Origin: Clostridiales bacterium
Lineage (GTDB): Bacteria; Bacillota; Clostridia; Oscillospirales; Acutalibacteraceae
Direction: 5' to 3'
Assembly: GCA_019422525.1 (NCBI GenBank)
Contig: JAHZDE010000017.1
Location: 1-39,393 of the forward strand
Length of the DNA stretch: 39,393 bases
Part shown: in pieces, positions 21,995 through 31,616 of the stretch
How the letters are laid out: the number at the start of each line of letters is the position of its first letter
Position numbering within the stretch: the first letter of the stretch is position 1
The notes under the pieces: model-generated
Told to the model about the DNA's origin: nothing
Databases searched by the model: none
Seen by the model: the letters and a program-made list of their open reading frames with translations, nothing else
Position numbers and translations under genes: made by a program

Positions 21995-22264
21995 TCATAC
22001 AGTGGTTGTGGTGAGTTCCAACATACACAGGCGTTCCTCATGGTCTGCCAGCATATCAAGAGTAATGTCCTCGGCTCCCGGTTCCGGCTCCGGCTGTCCA
22101 TCGTCCTCCACGGTAATCTGCCCCTGATACGCCTCCGCCTGGGCGATGGCGTAAGATGCCTCCGTGTAGGTTCTCTTAACACCGGAGAGCACCGTCTCGA
22201 TGTCCGGCTCCTCGGGGGTGCCGTGGTTGATCTCTGTCGCCAGCTGGTATTTGATGATCTTCAT
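21995..22264 (-). CDS. small fibre-associated phage protein
   Basis: The protein has 89 residues. It begins KIIKYQLATEINHGTPEEPD, then VLSGVKRTYTEASYAIAQAE, and ends with a short helix (MLADHEERLCMLELTTTTV). This is the usual small gene downstream of tail-fibre genes in clostridial phages, with no assigned role. RBS AGGAGGCACC. The fibre gene stop lies ten bases upstream. Confidence 0.6.
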   Translation of the reverse strand: MKIIKYQLATEINHGTPEEPDIETVLSGVKRTYTEASYAIAQAEAYQGQITVEDDGQPEPEPGAEDITLDMLADHEERLCMLELTTTTV

Positions 22265-22273
22265 GGTGCCTCC

Positions 22274-24160
22274 TTAATCCGTGGTTTTGGTGTACTTGAT
22301 AATCACGATGGAATCTTCATGTGGAATATCGCTGTACACCACAGTTTTAATGACAGACGAGTCAACAGTAATTGATCCAGTACTTGCGTTCCCGACCAAG
22401 TTCTGTGGGCCGGCACAACCATTGACTTCAATGCAGGCTTTCATATTAGCTACTCCATGCTCCACGGATTTATCCCCAACCAACATGCCGCAGTTCACCG
22501 CTTTGACATACACCGGCTTGCCGTTGTATCGCTCCACGGTGCGGTACTCGACGCCCAACTGCATGGGGGGATGCTCCCACTCAAACGGCTGCCAAGCAGA
22601 CGGCTCTGACGATGATTTTTTTAATCGTATCATCCGCCATCCGCACAGCGCCGTGTCTGCACTGCCGATATTGGATAGCACTGCATAGTTGGCGTCACCC
22701 TTATATAAGAGCGATATCGTAGTACCCGCTTTGCCGTACACCGCAGGCGGATAGGCCAGCACCAGTTTTGCGGTCTTGTCAGGCATCCCGTCCAGTACGG
22801 CGTCTACCTTGGCGCAGTATGTCTCATAGGATTCTCCTGCGCTGGTAGTTTCAATGCTCTGCACCGCATCCCCAAAGCCAAACCCGCCAGGAGCCAGACT
22901 TTCTGCCCCACGCACACACTCCAGCAGTGTCAGCGGGAAAATGTTCTTCCCATTCTGTTGCAGTTGAGCCGTGCTGCCGGTATTGGCAAACGTCGGCGCC
23001 GTCTTGGTATACGTCCACGATCTCGTCACCGTTACCACGCCGCTTCCGGGATTGGTGGATGCCGTGATCTTGATCGTGCCGCTGCCGGTCGGCAGGTCCA
23101 TCACGGGGATTTTGATGGTGGCACCGTTTGTTGCCGTGAACGTTCGGGTAGTTCGTCCAGCAGATTCCGTAACCGTCAAAGCACTGGTTCCGCTGGAGGA
23201 CACCACATACTGCACATCATTTGTAAGAGTGCCCAAGCTACTGTCGGACCCAGAGATTACTAAGGCAGCGGATTCCGCCACGGGAACTATTGCGCTGATA
23301 GTGTATTCACCATAGATGTTGTACGCACCGGACTTAACCCGGTATTGTACTGTTTCCCAGTCTCCAGCGGTTTCGTTAAATGTCAGTCCCGCTCCAGAAT
23401 AAACCTGCGTCCAGTTTGCATCCGTGTTTGCCTTCCGTTCCAAAATGTAACCATCTGCTCCATCCACAGCGGACCACGAAACGGGAATCGGGTTGCCCTG
23501 CATGGATTGGACTGGCACAGTAATAGTTTTTGGCGCGGGAATCGTCTTGGAGATGCTTCCGTCGCTCTGGACAAACAATGTGCCGGGGAGAGTAAATACT
23601 GGCCGTACCCCGGCTGTATCGATAGTGCCAAAAGTACCTTCGTCACCAGTTATCTGTAACGCCCAAACACTTGTTCCGCTACTTGTGTTCGGAGTCCGAG
23701 TCCATTGTGTAAAAGGGCCTCCGCCAAATAAAACTCTAATGAGTGTTGAAGCAATCGGCAAAGCAGAGCCTTCTACGTTAGCATACGTAGTTCTGCTCTT
23801 TCCCAGTTCTGTGAGAGATAATAGAAAAACAGCCCTCTCCAGCGTCCCAACCGCCCAATTTCCATTTCCGGGAGTATATTGGATTTTTGTGGTGCCGATA
23901 AGCTCTTGAACTTCTCCATCCAGCACGCTTTTGTATGTGCTGTTAAGCCGATTATCAACTTCGCTGGAGGCGTATGTATTTACACTGGAATTGTTCCACC
24001 TTAGCTGTTCGTAAACATCCTTCCGCACTAACAGTGTCCGTCCGGCTCCGTTTAAACCGCTCTCGTAATCATGCTTCGCCACATAGAATTCCACCGGGGA
24101 ACCATTCTCATTGAGCTTTACCAGTGTGCCGACGGCCACCTGTCCTAACTGCTGTGCCAT
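22274..24160 (-). CDS. tail fibre / receptor-binding protein with DUF6273-like and fibronectin-like parts
   Basis: The protein has 628 residues. Residues 1-215 (VAVGTLVKLNENGSPVEFYV, FLLSLTELGKS, GVRPVFTLPGTLFV) match the DUF6273-type domain of surface and fibre proteins, ending in the GVRPVF signature. Residues 225-300 look like a fibronectin type III unit (IPVSWSAVDGADGYILERKA). Beta-rich repeats follow (SALTVTESAGRTTRTFTATN). The C-terminal 200 residues are unlike known sequences and could bind the host surface. It lies between the 103-aa adaptor and the lysis genes. Confidence 0.7.
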   Translation of the reverse strand: MAQQLGQVAVGTLVKLNENGSPVEFYVAKHDYESGLNGAGRTLLVRKDVYEQLRWNNSSVNTYASSEVDNRLNSTYKSVLDGEVQELIGTTKIQYTPGNGNWAVGTLERAVFLLSLTELGKSRTTYANVEGSALPIASTLIRVLFGGGPFTQWTRTPNTSSGTSVWALQITGDEGTFGTIDTAGVRPVFTLPGTLFVQSDGSISKTIPAPKTITVPVQSMQGNPIPVSWSAVDGADGYILERKANTDANWTQVYSGAGLTFNETAGDWETVQYRVKSGAYNIYGEYTISAIVPVAESAALVISGSDSSLGTLTNDVQYVVSSSGTSALTVTESAGRTTRTFTATNGATIKIPVMDLPTGSGTIKITASTNPGSGVVTVTRSWTYTKTAPTFANTGSTAQLQQNGKNIFPLTLLECVRGAESLAPGGFGFGDAVQSIETTSAGESYETYCAKVDAVLDGMPDKTAKLVLAYPPAVYGKAGTTISLLYKGDANYAVLSNIGSADTALCGWRMIRLKKSSSEPSAWQPFEWEHPPMQLGVEYRTVERYNGKPVYVKAVNCGMLVGDKSVEHGVANMKACIEVNGCAGPQNLVGNASTGSITVDSSVIKTVVYSDIPHEDSIVIIKYTKTTD

Positions 24161-24472
24161 TTAAACACCTCCGTTGTAGGTTACTTGGATTTGAGTGTTC
24201 AGAATGGACGTAAAGAACGATGGAGCCATCTTTTCAACGGTGATTGTTCCATCCGGAATCTGCCCCAGAACAAGCCCTTCCAATTCATCACGGCCAGCTT
24301 TTTCGGAGTCAATCTGCGGTGTCAGCGTCTCATTCAAAAATTGTTTGATGGCCTGACCGCCCTCGTCAAATTTGGCTTTCAGCTCCGCAGCCGTCAGGCC
24401 GCCCACGTCGTTCGGTTCATCGTCCAGAGCGGAGATGATCGCCATGTCCTTTTCAAACCTCGCCAGAGCCAT
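24161..24472 (-). CDS. short fibre-junction protein
   Basis: The protein has 103 residues. FEKDMAIISALDDEPNDVGG, then LTAAELKAKFDEGGQAIKQF and LNETLTPQIDS match the N-terminal adaptor commonly seen on phage tail fibres (the LTa.elka.fD.a...ik.yiN.tl pattern). Here the adaptor is encoded as a separate gene directly ahead of the fibre, with no gap between stop and start. It probably links the fibre to the tail. Confidence 0.65.
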   Translation of the reverse strand: MALARFEKDMAIISALDDEPNDVGGLTAAELKAKFDEGGQAIKQFLNETLTPQIDSEKAGRDELEGLVLGQIPDGTITVEKMAPSFFTSILNTQIQVTYNGGV

Positions 24473-24475
24473 GTA

Positions 24476-26212
24476 TCAGGCCCCCCTTTCCTGCGGGACT
24501 TCTCCCGTCTGGTTGATAACCCGCTGCAAGGCCCCATATCCGGCGCCGCCCCGCAGCGGTGGATTTTCCTGCCCGGCAGGCGCGGGGCCTCCCCCATTCC
24601 CGGAGTTGCCGCCTGCGCCGCCCATCGCCATTGCCATCTGCCGCTGCTGGTCTGCCTGTAATACCGCAATCAACGTCTCCCGGTCTGTGATCTGACCGGC
24701 AGGCAGACGCTTCAAATACTCCACTGTGGAAATCTTGCCCTGCATGAGCAGGTTGTCCAGCGTCTGCATAGAGGCGATTTCGGACCAGTAAGAGGATGCT
24801 CCCACATCCAGGTCCACGGTAAAGTAGTAGTCTTTCAGGCTGGAAAAATCGAACGGAGCTAAGACCTTCCCATTAGACCCCGGCATGGTGAACATCACAC
24901 GGTTGCCGCCTAGAGCTGTCTGGTCAACAGGAATCTCCACGTAGCGGTCCCCGTAATATTCGCCCATAAACTCCATGTAAATCCTGCCCTGGTCTTCAAT
25001 GGCCTGCAGCAGCGTTTGCTTTGTCAGCTCCATAGGAGTCGCCGCCGCCCGCTGCAGGGCAATGATGGCGGAGGTGTTGTCTGGCCGTGTATCGCCAAGG
25101 GCCACGTCGGAAGCGCCCAAAAACCGCTGCGTGTAGGAGATTGCAAGGTCAATGAACTGGGAAATCTGGGGAGAGATGGTGGCCGGGTCGATGATCTTCG
25201 CCACATTCTCCACGCTGCCGTTGACGGCGATGGCCGCGCCCACCCGGTTGCTCCACTTGGCGACCTTTGTCTTGTCGAAGATGATTTTGGGGTAGGCCAG
25301 CATCATCAGAGAGATCATGGACATGGCAAACAGTTTGTTTACGAAAATCTGGTTCGGAATGAGACCTGTAATCATGGCCTGCCCATGGTAGCAGTCCTGT
25401 ACAAAGTCCCAGGACATCCAGGAGATGGGATACAGCTTGATTCCAAGGTCCCATTCGGGCTTGATCTCCTGATTCTGCGTGCATTCATAACCATGGATGG
25501 TTCTGCTCTCGTCATCCCGCCACAGCCGCAACAGGACCGTAACTTTATTGCCGCCAAGTTCGTCCATGCGGCTATCCCCGCTCTGCTTGCTGTCAGCAGT
25601 GATGCTGTCCGCATCATCCTCCCTGACGCCGTTTGCGATTGCCCGCTTCTTGGCCTCAGAAACCAGCATCCGGCGTTCAATCATGATATAGGGCTGACTC
25701 TGAACGTCTCGGCTGTTGGGATTTCCAAACAGCACCTGTGTGTTCATCAAAACTTCCGTTTTGATTGCGCCCTTGCTTGGCTGCCCTGTCTCTACATCAG
25801 GGTCCCAATAGGTGTACAGACAGCCGTCCCCATCCACCGCGGCGTTCCTGGCAAACTCGCGGATACAGGCCCCCATTTTGTTGAACTCGAAAATGGACTG
25901 GAATTGGTCATTCAAGAGGTCTGTCAAAATCTCCGCATCCTGCCCTGTCAGTTTCCCGTTGGAGGGCAGCGGTTTTGCGTGGAGCTTCAGGTTGTCTGTA
26001 GACACATTCGCTACAGAAAACAAAACGACACGTTTCAGGAAATTGAAAACAGGCGTCGGCAGGCCATTGCTATGTACTCCCTCCCACTGCTTGCCAATGA
26101 AAAAGTTCTCATTGACATTCACGCAGTCATACAGCTGGATTCCCTGGTTAAACTGGACCCCAGCCTGATACTCCGCAGACACCTTCTGCGGTGTCGGGTC
26201 AAACTTCTTCAT
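24476..26212 (-). CDS. portal protein
   Basis: The protein has 578 residues. It has the podovirus portal layout: FFIGKQWEGVHSNGLPTPVF near the start, FNFLKRVVLFSVANVSTDNL, then EFARNAAVDGDGCLYTYWDP and RPDNTSAIIALQRAAATPME in the clip/stem region. The C-terminus is Gly/Pro/Gln-rich. The portal is the dodecameric ring through which DNA enters and leaves the capsid. The length fits this family. It is unusual to find it downstream of a tail gene rather than next to the large terminase. RBS GGAGTTGAGC. Confidence 0.9.
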   Translation of the reverse strand: MKKFDPTPQKVSAEYQAGVQFNQGIQLYDCVNVNENFFIGKQWEGVHSNGLPTPVFNFLKRVVLFSVANVSTDNLKLHAKPLPSNGKLTGQDAEILTDLLNDQFQSIFEFNKMGACIREFARNAAVDGDGCLYTYWDPDVETGQPSKGAIKTEVLMNTQVLFGNPNSRDVQSQPYIMIERRMLVSEAKKRAIANGVREDDADSITADSKQSGDSRMDELGGNKVTVLLRLWRDDESRTIHGYECTQNQEIKPEWDLGIKLYPISWMSWDFVQDCYHGQAMITGLIPNQIFVNKLFAMSMISLMMLAYPKIIFDKTKVAKWSNRVGAAIAVNGSVENVAKIIDPATISPQISQFIDLAISYTQRFLGASDVALGDTRPDNTSAIIALQRAAATPMELTKQTLLQAIEDQGRIYMEFMGEYYGDRYVEIPVDQTALGGNRVMFTMPGSNGKVLAPFDFSSLKDYYFTVDLDVGASSYWSEIASMQTLDNLLMQGKISTVEYLKRLPAGQITDRETLIAVLQADQQRQMAMAMGGAGGNSGNGGGPAPAGQENPPLRGGAGYGALQRVINQTGEVPQERGA

Positions 26213-26223
26213 TGCTCAACTCC

Positions 26224-28062
26224 TTACTTCACGTTCCCTGCATACCGCAGTTGAATGTCCGTCTCCAGAACAGTCGCCGTCGCGGATGCGCTCTTGCTCT
26301 TGAAAATCAGCTTGTAGAAAGTCGCCTTCTTCACCTTCAGCTTCAGACGGTCCACTTGGGGTTTCCGGTTGGTTCGGAAGGACCAATGGCGGAAATCCGC
26401 ATGGGTGAAGGTCGCCAAGCTGGATGCCACAACCTTCTCCGGGTAATCGCTCCTCCGGTTACTCTGTGCCGTCACTGTGATCCGGGCGTTGGTTTCCGGC
26501 TGGATTGCAACGAACAGCATAGGGGAGTATTTCAGCAGCCAGTCCTTGTCAAAGTCCATGGAGCCTGTGGCGGCATAGGCATCGATCTCTTCTGTATCAT
26601 CATTTCGATACTGCCGGGACAGATGCTTGATTTTTCCATCCTCCGTGATGCCGTAGGTGTCATCCTCCACATCCACCATCTGCTGGAACGGCATATTGGT
26701 GTAGTAATACCAGCTGTCATTTGCGTAGTTCAGAATGACGGCGTTTCCATTCCACAAAAACCAGTATTCGTGCTCCCGCTTTCTGTTGAAGGTTCTGACC
26801 TCCGAAAGCGCCCAACCGCTGATCGTGGCCGCGATCCGGTCTGAAATGCGCCGTGCATTCTGCTCATTGTCCGTGATATTCCCGGTACTGGACGTAGACC
26901 GCCACTGGTAGATGCTGCTGCCGTCCAGTGTCAGCGGATTGTTTTCCAGTAACCGCACCTGTCCGGGAGCGTCATTCCCGATCTGCCGGTTGACCGGCAG
27001 CACATAAAATCCGGGCGTGGTGATTCCGGTGTCCAGCGTCACGGTGCTGTAGGTGATCGACCATGCGCTGTCCCGCTTGAAGGCCAGCAGCCGGGCATAA
27101 TGCCGCACAAGAGCGGTCAGCGGCGTGTTGCTGTCCCCGATGGCCGCCTCGTATAGGTCCGGGAAATAATCCGCCGACGCGAGGCCGGTGTCTCCGTTGA
27201 TTCCGCTGTAGATGGTCCGGTTCGTCCCATCTCCATACAGGAACACACGGGTATCGTTGGAGCCATTGTAGAGCTCGGAGAAGTGCATCCCGGTCACATC
27301 GCCACGGGCGCCATCGCCTTTTTTGTAAGTGATGGTCACAGTATTCGTCCCCTTGGCCGGGGCTGTGTTGAAGGTCACTTTTCCAGCCGCGGTGTCGGCG
27401 GTATACTGCACATCTGTCCCCTCTACCGCGGTCACACTGTCGATCTCTTTCTCCGGCAGGAAAAAATCTTTCGCCTCGCCGTCCGGGGAGAAGCGTACAC
27501 GCCGCAGCCCCGTCAGCCGGTTCACATTCTCCAGCTGTGTTCCGCTGCCCTCCGGCGTGGTTGCTGTCTGTACCAGCGGGATATAGCCTTCCACATCCTG
27601 AAAGGTCTCCTCTGATTCTCCAGTCCAGCTCTTGTACTCATGGCCGTTCAGCAGATAAACCTTCTCGTCAAAGCCGAAAAAGGAGGTCTTGTCCTGGGTA
27701 CAGGTCCCTACTGCCTTTACACTCTCCAGCAGAATGTCCACATCGAAGATCACACCGCCAAATGCGCACAGCAGATGGTATTCCCCTCCCACCATGCCAT
27801 ACCAGCAGCCGCAGAATACCGGGTGCTCTTCCACGCCTTCTTCCTGGCTGTCCGCCCAGCTATCCCAGGCAGAGCGAAGGGCAAGAACCGTCTGCGTACC
27901 TGGACGGATTTGGAGATGGCCGTCCCTGGTAATGGCAAAGTTCCGCATCTCAGAGAGCTCTCCAACTCTGATTTTGGTGTCGCCGTCCTGGTTTTCGTTC
28001 AACCCCAGAAACTCCTTGATTTTCAGAATGGTCAGATTGTTCGATGTGGAAATGCTTGCCAC
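26224..28062 (-). CDS. podovirus tail-hub / DNA-stabilisation (gp10-like) protein
   Basis: The protein has 612 residues with a GTG start at 28062 preceded by GGAGGGGGTGA. The sequence is beta-propeller-like: GELSEMRNFAITRDGHLQIR, YHLLCAFGGVIFDVDI, NRTIYSGINGDTG, DSAWSITYSTVTLDTG, ISGWALSEVRTFNRKREHEY, WFLWNGNAVILNYAND. The layout agrees with P22 gp10-like packaged-DNA stabilisation proteins or T7 gp12-like nozzles that close the portal after packaging. It is placed between the large terminase and the portal. Confidence 0.75.
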   Translation of the reverse strand: MASISTSNNLTILKIKEFLGLNENQDGDTKIRVGELSEMRNFAITRDGHLQIRPGTQTVLALRSAWDSWADSQEEGVEEHPVFCGCWYGMVGGEYHLLCAFGGVIFDVDILLESVKAVGTCTQDKTSFFGFDEKVYLLNGHEYKSWTGESEETFQDVEGYIPLVQTATTPEGSGTQLENVNRLTGLRRVRFSPDGEAKDFFLPEKEIDSVTAVEGTDVQYTADTAAGKVTFNTAPAKGTNTVTITYKKGDGARGDVTGMHFSELYNGSNDTRVFLYGDGTNRTIYSGINGDTGLASADYFPDLYEAAIGDSNTPLTALVRHYARLLAFKRDSAWSITYSTVTLDTGITTPGFYVLPVNRQIGNDAPGQVRLLENNPLTLDGSSIYQWRSTSSTGNITDNEQNARRISDRIAATISGWALSEVRTFNRKREHEYWFLWNGNAVILNYANDSWYYYTNMPFQQMVDVEDDTYGITEDGKIKHLSRQYRNDDTEEIDAYAATGSMDFDKDWLLKYSPMLFVAIQPETNARITVTAQSNRRSDYPEKVVASSLATFTHADFRHWSFRTNRKPQVDRLKLKVKKATFYKLIFKSKSASATATVLETDIQLRYAGNVK

Positions 28063-28065
28063 AGG

Positions 28066-29469
28066 TCAGTCACCCCCTCCATAGGTCAGATAATCGTCTG
28101 TCATTTCTCCGCCGGTCATCTCGTCGTCGTAGTCCGTCATCCCGGCGCTATCGAAGTCCTCCACTTTCGGCGGTGCGGGCTTCTCCGCGCTCAGTGTCCG
28201 GGTAACACAAAAATAACGGCAGGCATCGCAGATGTGGGTGATCTCATGGGGTTCCGTGGCACAGTCCGACGGGTTTTTGTCGTCGTGCTGGATGGCCGGA
28301 AGATTCGTGCAAAGCCCCTTGCAGTCCTGCGTCACCAGCAGGCCCGGCCGGTCCTTTTCGCTGTTCAGTGGTTTCAGCATCTCCTTGACTGCCATCCAGC
28401 CCTGCACACGGTTGTTGCTGGCCCGAATGATGCCAACGCCATTTTCCATGAACAGCTCTGCCATGCTCTTTCCGCTGTCCTTCTGCCGGTTCCACATATC
28501 CGGCGGTGCCGCCGTAAACTCGATCTGCTCCCAAGACGGCGTCAGGTCCAGCATCAGCTTTGCCGCCTCGGATACAATGATGCCGCTCTTCTGTACCTCG
28601 CGATACACATAGCAGCGCCCATCGAAATCAACAGCAATCCAGAGGCAAGCGAACATATCCAGGCCATAGTCGAACGCCCGGTACTTCTTCCACTCCGCCG
28701 GAATCCTCCAGAACGGTTTGATAATATGAGTCTCCGCCCGGAACTCCGGGAAGAATGTTCCAGCCAGAGCGTCCCAGTCACCGTACCGCCAGGCCGCTCG
28801 CACATCGTCCGGCAGCAGGTCCAGCATCTGCACATACTCTGGGGACGCCTCCAGCAGCTGGGGATTATCATCCACCGTGGCGTGAATGAAGGTATAGTCC
28901 TCTGCTTTTTCTCCGTTCTGATACTGACGGGAGATAAACAGGCGTTTGACCCACATATGCCCAACTCCGCCGGGGTTACAGGTCAGGTACATCCGGCGCG
29001 GAAACTTCGTAGCACCGCGCAGACAGGCGCCCAGTGTTCGGAACTGGTATTCCGTGAATTGTGTCGCCTCGTCCATGAAAATCCAGTCGTATTCCTGGCC
29101 CTGATATTCCACATCGTCCCCACTGCTATAATGTCCGAACTTGATAACACTTCCATTGGAGAAGAAAAACATGTGCATGGTGGCGTTATATGCTGCGATC
29201 TCTGCCGGAATCAGCTTCCGCATGGGCAGGATCATCGTCTGCTCTAGTTCCGGATATTCTTTTCGGACAATCAAAATCCGGATTCCCGGATAGGTCATCG
29301 CACCGCCAATCGCTTTAATCCGTACAACATGGCTCTTCCCACCGCCACGGGCGCCGCCGTATCCAACATAGCGAGACCGCGCCTGACAGAACTGCTTCTG
29401 CTTTGGGTTCAAATCTCCCAGAGCCAGATTGACGGCTCCGCTGTTGTTTCGTGCTCTCTTGTTTGCCAT
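28066..29469 (-). CDS. terL: terminase large subunit
   Basis: From the ATG at 29469 the protein has 467 residues. YVGYGGARGGGKSHVVRIKA is the Walker A loop. YDWIFMDEATQFTEYQFRTL carries the Walker B and catalytic glutamate. TCNPGG is the coupling motif. The nuclease half begins with KYRAFDYGLDMFACLW, whose aspartate is a metal ligand. It powers and cuts DNA during packaging with the small terminase and the portal. The C-terminal tail is acidic (YDDEMTGGEMTDDYLTYGG). RBS AAGGTGAG. It follows the capsid gene rather than the small terminase. Confidence 0.95.
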   Translation of the reverse strand: MANKRARNNSGAVNLALGDLNPKQKQFCQARSRYVGYGGARGGGKSHVVRIKAIGGAMTYPGIRILIVRKEYPELEQTMILPMRKLIPAEIAAYNATMHMFFFSNGSVIKFGHYSSGDDVEYQGQEYDWIFMDEATQFTEYQFRTLGACLRGATKFPRRMYLTCNPGGVGHMWVKRLFISRQYQNGEKAEDYTFIHATVDDNPQLLEASPEYVQMLDLLPDDVRAAWRYGDWDALAGTFFPEFRAETHIIKPFWRIPAEWKKYRAFDYGLDMFACLWIAVDFDGRCYVYREVQKSGIIVSEAAKLMLDLTPSWEQIEFTAAPPDMWNRQKDSGKSMAELFMENGVGIIRASNNRVQGWMAVKEMLKPLNSEKDRPGLLVTQDCKGLCTNLPAIQHDDKNPSDCATEPHEITHICDACRYFCVTRTLSAEKPAPPKVEDFDSAGMTDYDDEMTGGEMTDDYLTYGGGD

Positions 29470-29502
29470 GCGCTCACCTTTCAGGGAATGACTAGGGAAA
29501 TA

Positions 29503-29520
29503 GGCCCCCTTGCGGGGGCC
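29503..29520 (-). terminator. hairpin between capsid and large terminase genes
   Basis: GGCCCCC/GGGGGCC stem (29503-29509 with 29514-29520), loop GCAA on the minus strand, then TATTT. The T-run is poor, so it is probably a partial terminator or an mRNA stabiliser that raises capsid over terminase expression. Confidence 0.5.
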
Positions 29521-29528
29521 CATATTGC

Positions 29529-30584
29529 TTACTCGTATGCCTTATCGGCCTCCATGCCGCAGCAGCCGTCCTTGATCTGGATGCACCGCATGACCTGGCC
29601 GGAAGTCAGCGTCACGCCGCTGGAGGGATAGGTCTCAGCAGTAGAGCTGTACCGGGGGTTGGTCCCGTCCACCGTGTACTTGTACACATTGCTGCCCGGT
29701 TCGGAAATCGTGACTTTGTGCGCAGAGATGGACAGTGTGGGAGCCGGCAGAACAGCCGCGTTACTGCCGCACACCGCAACGCCGTCGCCCTTGGTTGCCA
29801 GAATGAAGCTGTCGTAGTAGGTGACGCCCTGCACCACAGGACCGGCATAGCCCTGTACCTTGGGCAACACGTCATACTGCTGCAGCTTTACGGGGTCCAC
29901 ACTGGATCCCTTGTACTTGATTAGGAAGTACACGCCGGAGGGCAGATAGCTCTTGGGGATGGTGACGACTTTCGTTCCGTCCACTTCACCCACAACACCC
30001 TTTGCCAGCGCCTTGGTGCCCAGGCCCTCCAGATTGATGAAGTCCGGGTTCTGCTTCAGCAGCTTGTAATACTCCGTAGGGATGTATAGCGTCCGGTTCT
30101 CCACTGGGACAAAGGCGTCCGTCATCTGTGCGTTGACATCGATGATGTATTCCACAATGGTGCTCTTGGTGGGCGCTGCGGAGGGCTGATACTGGATGTT
30201 GGCGCCCTCACACCACTTTCTCAGCCGGTACTTGTCCATGTTGGGGATGGTGACCTCGTCCAGCTGACGCCGCAGGGACTTTCCTGCCGACTTCTCGATA
30301 GCCTGATCGCTGTTATCCAGAGGCTCAATGACAAATGTAAAGGCAGGCGCCTTGTTCATCGTCATCTCCTGGATCGTGTCGCCCAGGTTCTTCGGGGTGC
30401 CAAACCGGTTGCCATCTGCAGTCCGGTTATAATCGGTCTCCGGCACAGTATCCACGGAGTAGACACGGATGGTCTTGGCTCCTACAAAGGAATATTCGTG
30501 GCCCGCGGCGGAGTCCGTGATGGATGCCTTGTGAAATCTCTCTGCGATTTTGTCTGCGTATTTGATCGTGTAATTAACTGCCAT
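29529..30584 (-). CDS. major capsid protein with C-terminal chitobiase-like domain
   Basis: The protein has 351 residues. Residues 1-265 are the capsid core: TIKYADKIAERFHKASITDS, KTIRVYSVDTVPETDYNRT, NLGDTIQEMTMNKAPAFTF, RQLDEVTIPNMDKYRL, FVPVENRTLYIPTEYYKLLK. This is a pattern of major capsid proteins of clostridial phages that I know from memory. Residues 275-351 form an extra domain (ISAHKVTISEPGSNVYKYTV, DGTNPRYSS) of the chitobiase/beta-hexosaminidase C-terminal type that ends in IKDGCCGMEADKAYE. The extra domain probably sits on the capsid surface. RBS AGAGAGGGCCAC. Confidence 0.88.
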   Translation of the reverse strand: MAVNYTIKYADKIAERFHKASITDSAAGHEYSFVGAKTIRVYSVDTVPETDYNRTADGNRFGTPKNLGDTIQEMTMNKAPAFTFVIEPLDNSDQAIEKSAGKSLRRQLDEVTIPNMDKYRLRKWCEGANIQYQPSAAPTKSTIVEYIIDVNAQMTDAFVPVENRTLYIPTEYYKLLKQNPDFINLEGLGTKALAKGVVGEVDGTKVVTIPKSYLPSGVYFLIKYKGSSVDPVKLQQYDVLPKVQGYAGPVVQGVTYYDSFILATKGDGVAVCGSNAAVLPAPTLSISAHKVTISEPGSNVYKYTVDGTNPRYSSTAETYPSSGVTLTSGQVMRCIQIKDGCCGMEADKAYE

Positions 30585-30629
30585 GTGGCCCTCTCTTTCT
30601 TTTCACCAGATGCGAGAAGGCCCCTGAAA

Positions 30630-31544
30630 TCAGGAATCCCAGCCATCCAGGAACGGGTCCTTGTTCTTGTTGTCCGCACCGGCAGACTTCATGCTGCCAG
30701 TGGACCGCTCCGTATTTTTCTGGTTCTGCTTGATGGCAGAAGCATTGTGTTCTGCCTTGGCGGCCTGCTCATTCGCCCGTGCCACCTGCCATCTGGCATA
30801 ACTGGCAACCAGGGAAAGGCCGCTTTTCACGCCGTCCCATACCTCTTTCGGAATTCCCTTCGGGTCCTTTGCCGCATCCGGAAATGTCTTTTGAAACTCT
30901 TGAATATCCGCCATCCTGCGCTGCTCCGCGGACTGCTTCTGGGCCTCGGCGTCCCGCTGCTCCCTCTGCCTCTCCGCTTCGGCAGCTTCCTTGGCGGCAA
31001 CGGTTGCTTCACGGTCCTCCAGCTCCACAGCCCTTTTGGCCTCTTCTGCATTCAGGCCCTCGGCTCTCTTAGCCTCCTGGCGGATGTGGGCAATATAGTC
31101 CGTGGTGTTCATGCCTGCCTTGTTCGCAAACTGGCTGAACAGGTCCATCACAGGCCGGAATTCCTCATACTTTCCGTGAATCCGGTCATAGTCCAGGCCC
31201 TTTTGAGCAAGGGCCGTCAGTTCCTGTTCGTTGACCGTCTTGTCCTCGCCTAAATGGCGCAGCGTCCAGGTTTTCGGTGTGGTCTCCGGTTCCTGGGCCT
31301 CCGGTGCCTCCTGCTTCTCCGGTTCAACGCCTTCGCCCGGTTTGGCGTCAGTGTTTTCGTTGCCAGCAGCAGGTGTTTCCGGCGCCTTTTGCTCTTCATC
31401 AGCAGGTGTTTCTTCATGCTTCGGCTCCTGTTCTTCCGGCTGGTCTGCCGGGCTTTCCAGAGTCTCCGCCCCGTCGAATCCATCCATGAAGGAGTCAACC
31501 GTGGTCTCGGTCTCCTGCTCCAAACCGGTGGTATTCTCTTCCAT
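30630..31544 (-). CDS. capsid scaffolding protein
   Basis: The protein has 304 residues and is extremely rich in Glu, Lys and Ala. An acidic Pro/Glu-rich start (TLESPADQPEEQEPKHEETP) leads to TWTLRHLGEDKTVNEQELTA. A long charged coiled coil follows (about residues 150-220, with EREQRDAEAQKQSAEQRR near its end). The C-terminus is basic, NKNKDPFLDGWDS. This composition and its position directly before the capsid gene mark it as the scaffold that shapes the procapsid and then leaves. RBS GGAAAGAAGGAACC. Confidence 0.85.
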   Translation of the reverse strand: MEENTTGLEQETETTVDSFMDGFDGAETLESPADQPEEQEPKHEETPADEEQKAPETPAAGNENTDAKPGEGVEPEKQEAPEAQEPETTPKTWTLRHLGEDKTVNEQELTALAQKGLDYDRIHGKYEEFRPVMDLFSQFANKAGMNTTDYIAHIRQEAKRAEGLNAEEAKRAVELEDREATVAAKEAAEAERQREQRDAEAQKQSAEQRRMADIQEFQKTFPDAAKDPKGIPKEVWDGVKSGLSLVASYARWQVARANEQAAKAEHNASAIKQNQKNTERSTGSMKSAGADNKNKDPFLDGWDS

Positions 31545-31616
31545 TGGTTCCTTCTTTCCCCGCCTGGTCTGGCGGCGTGTATTTCAAGCGTCCGTGGTCT
31601 CGGGCGTCTTGCTCAG

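Noticed and set aside
22274..24160. Diversity-generating retroelement target in the fibre gene
   Set aside because: No reverse transcriptase, template repeat or accessory gene is present in the window, although DUF6273-like domains sometimes look like variable domains.
27640..29247. Long plus-strand open frame opposite the tail-hub and terminase genes
   Set aside because: The minus strand here encodes the gp10-like protein and TerL with Walker motifs; the plus frame crosses the gene junction and has no start signals.
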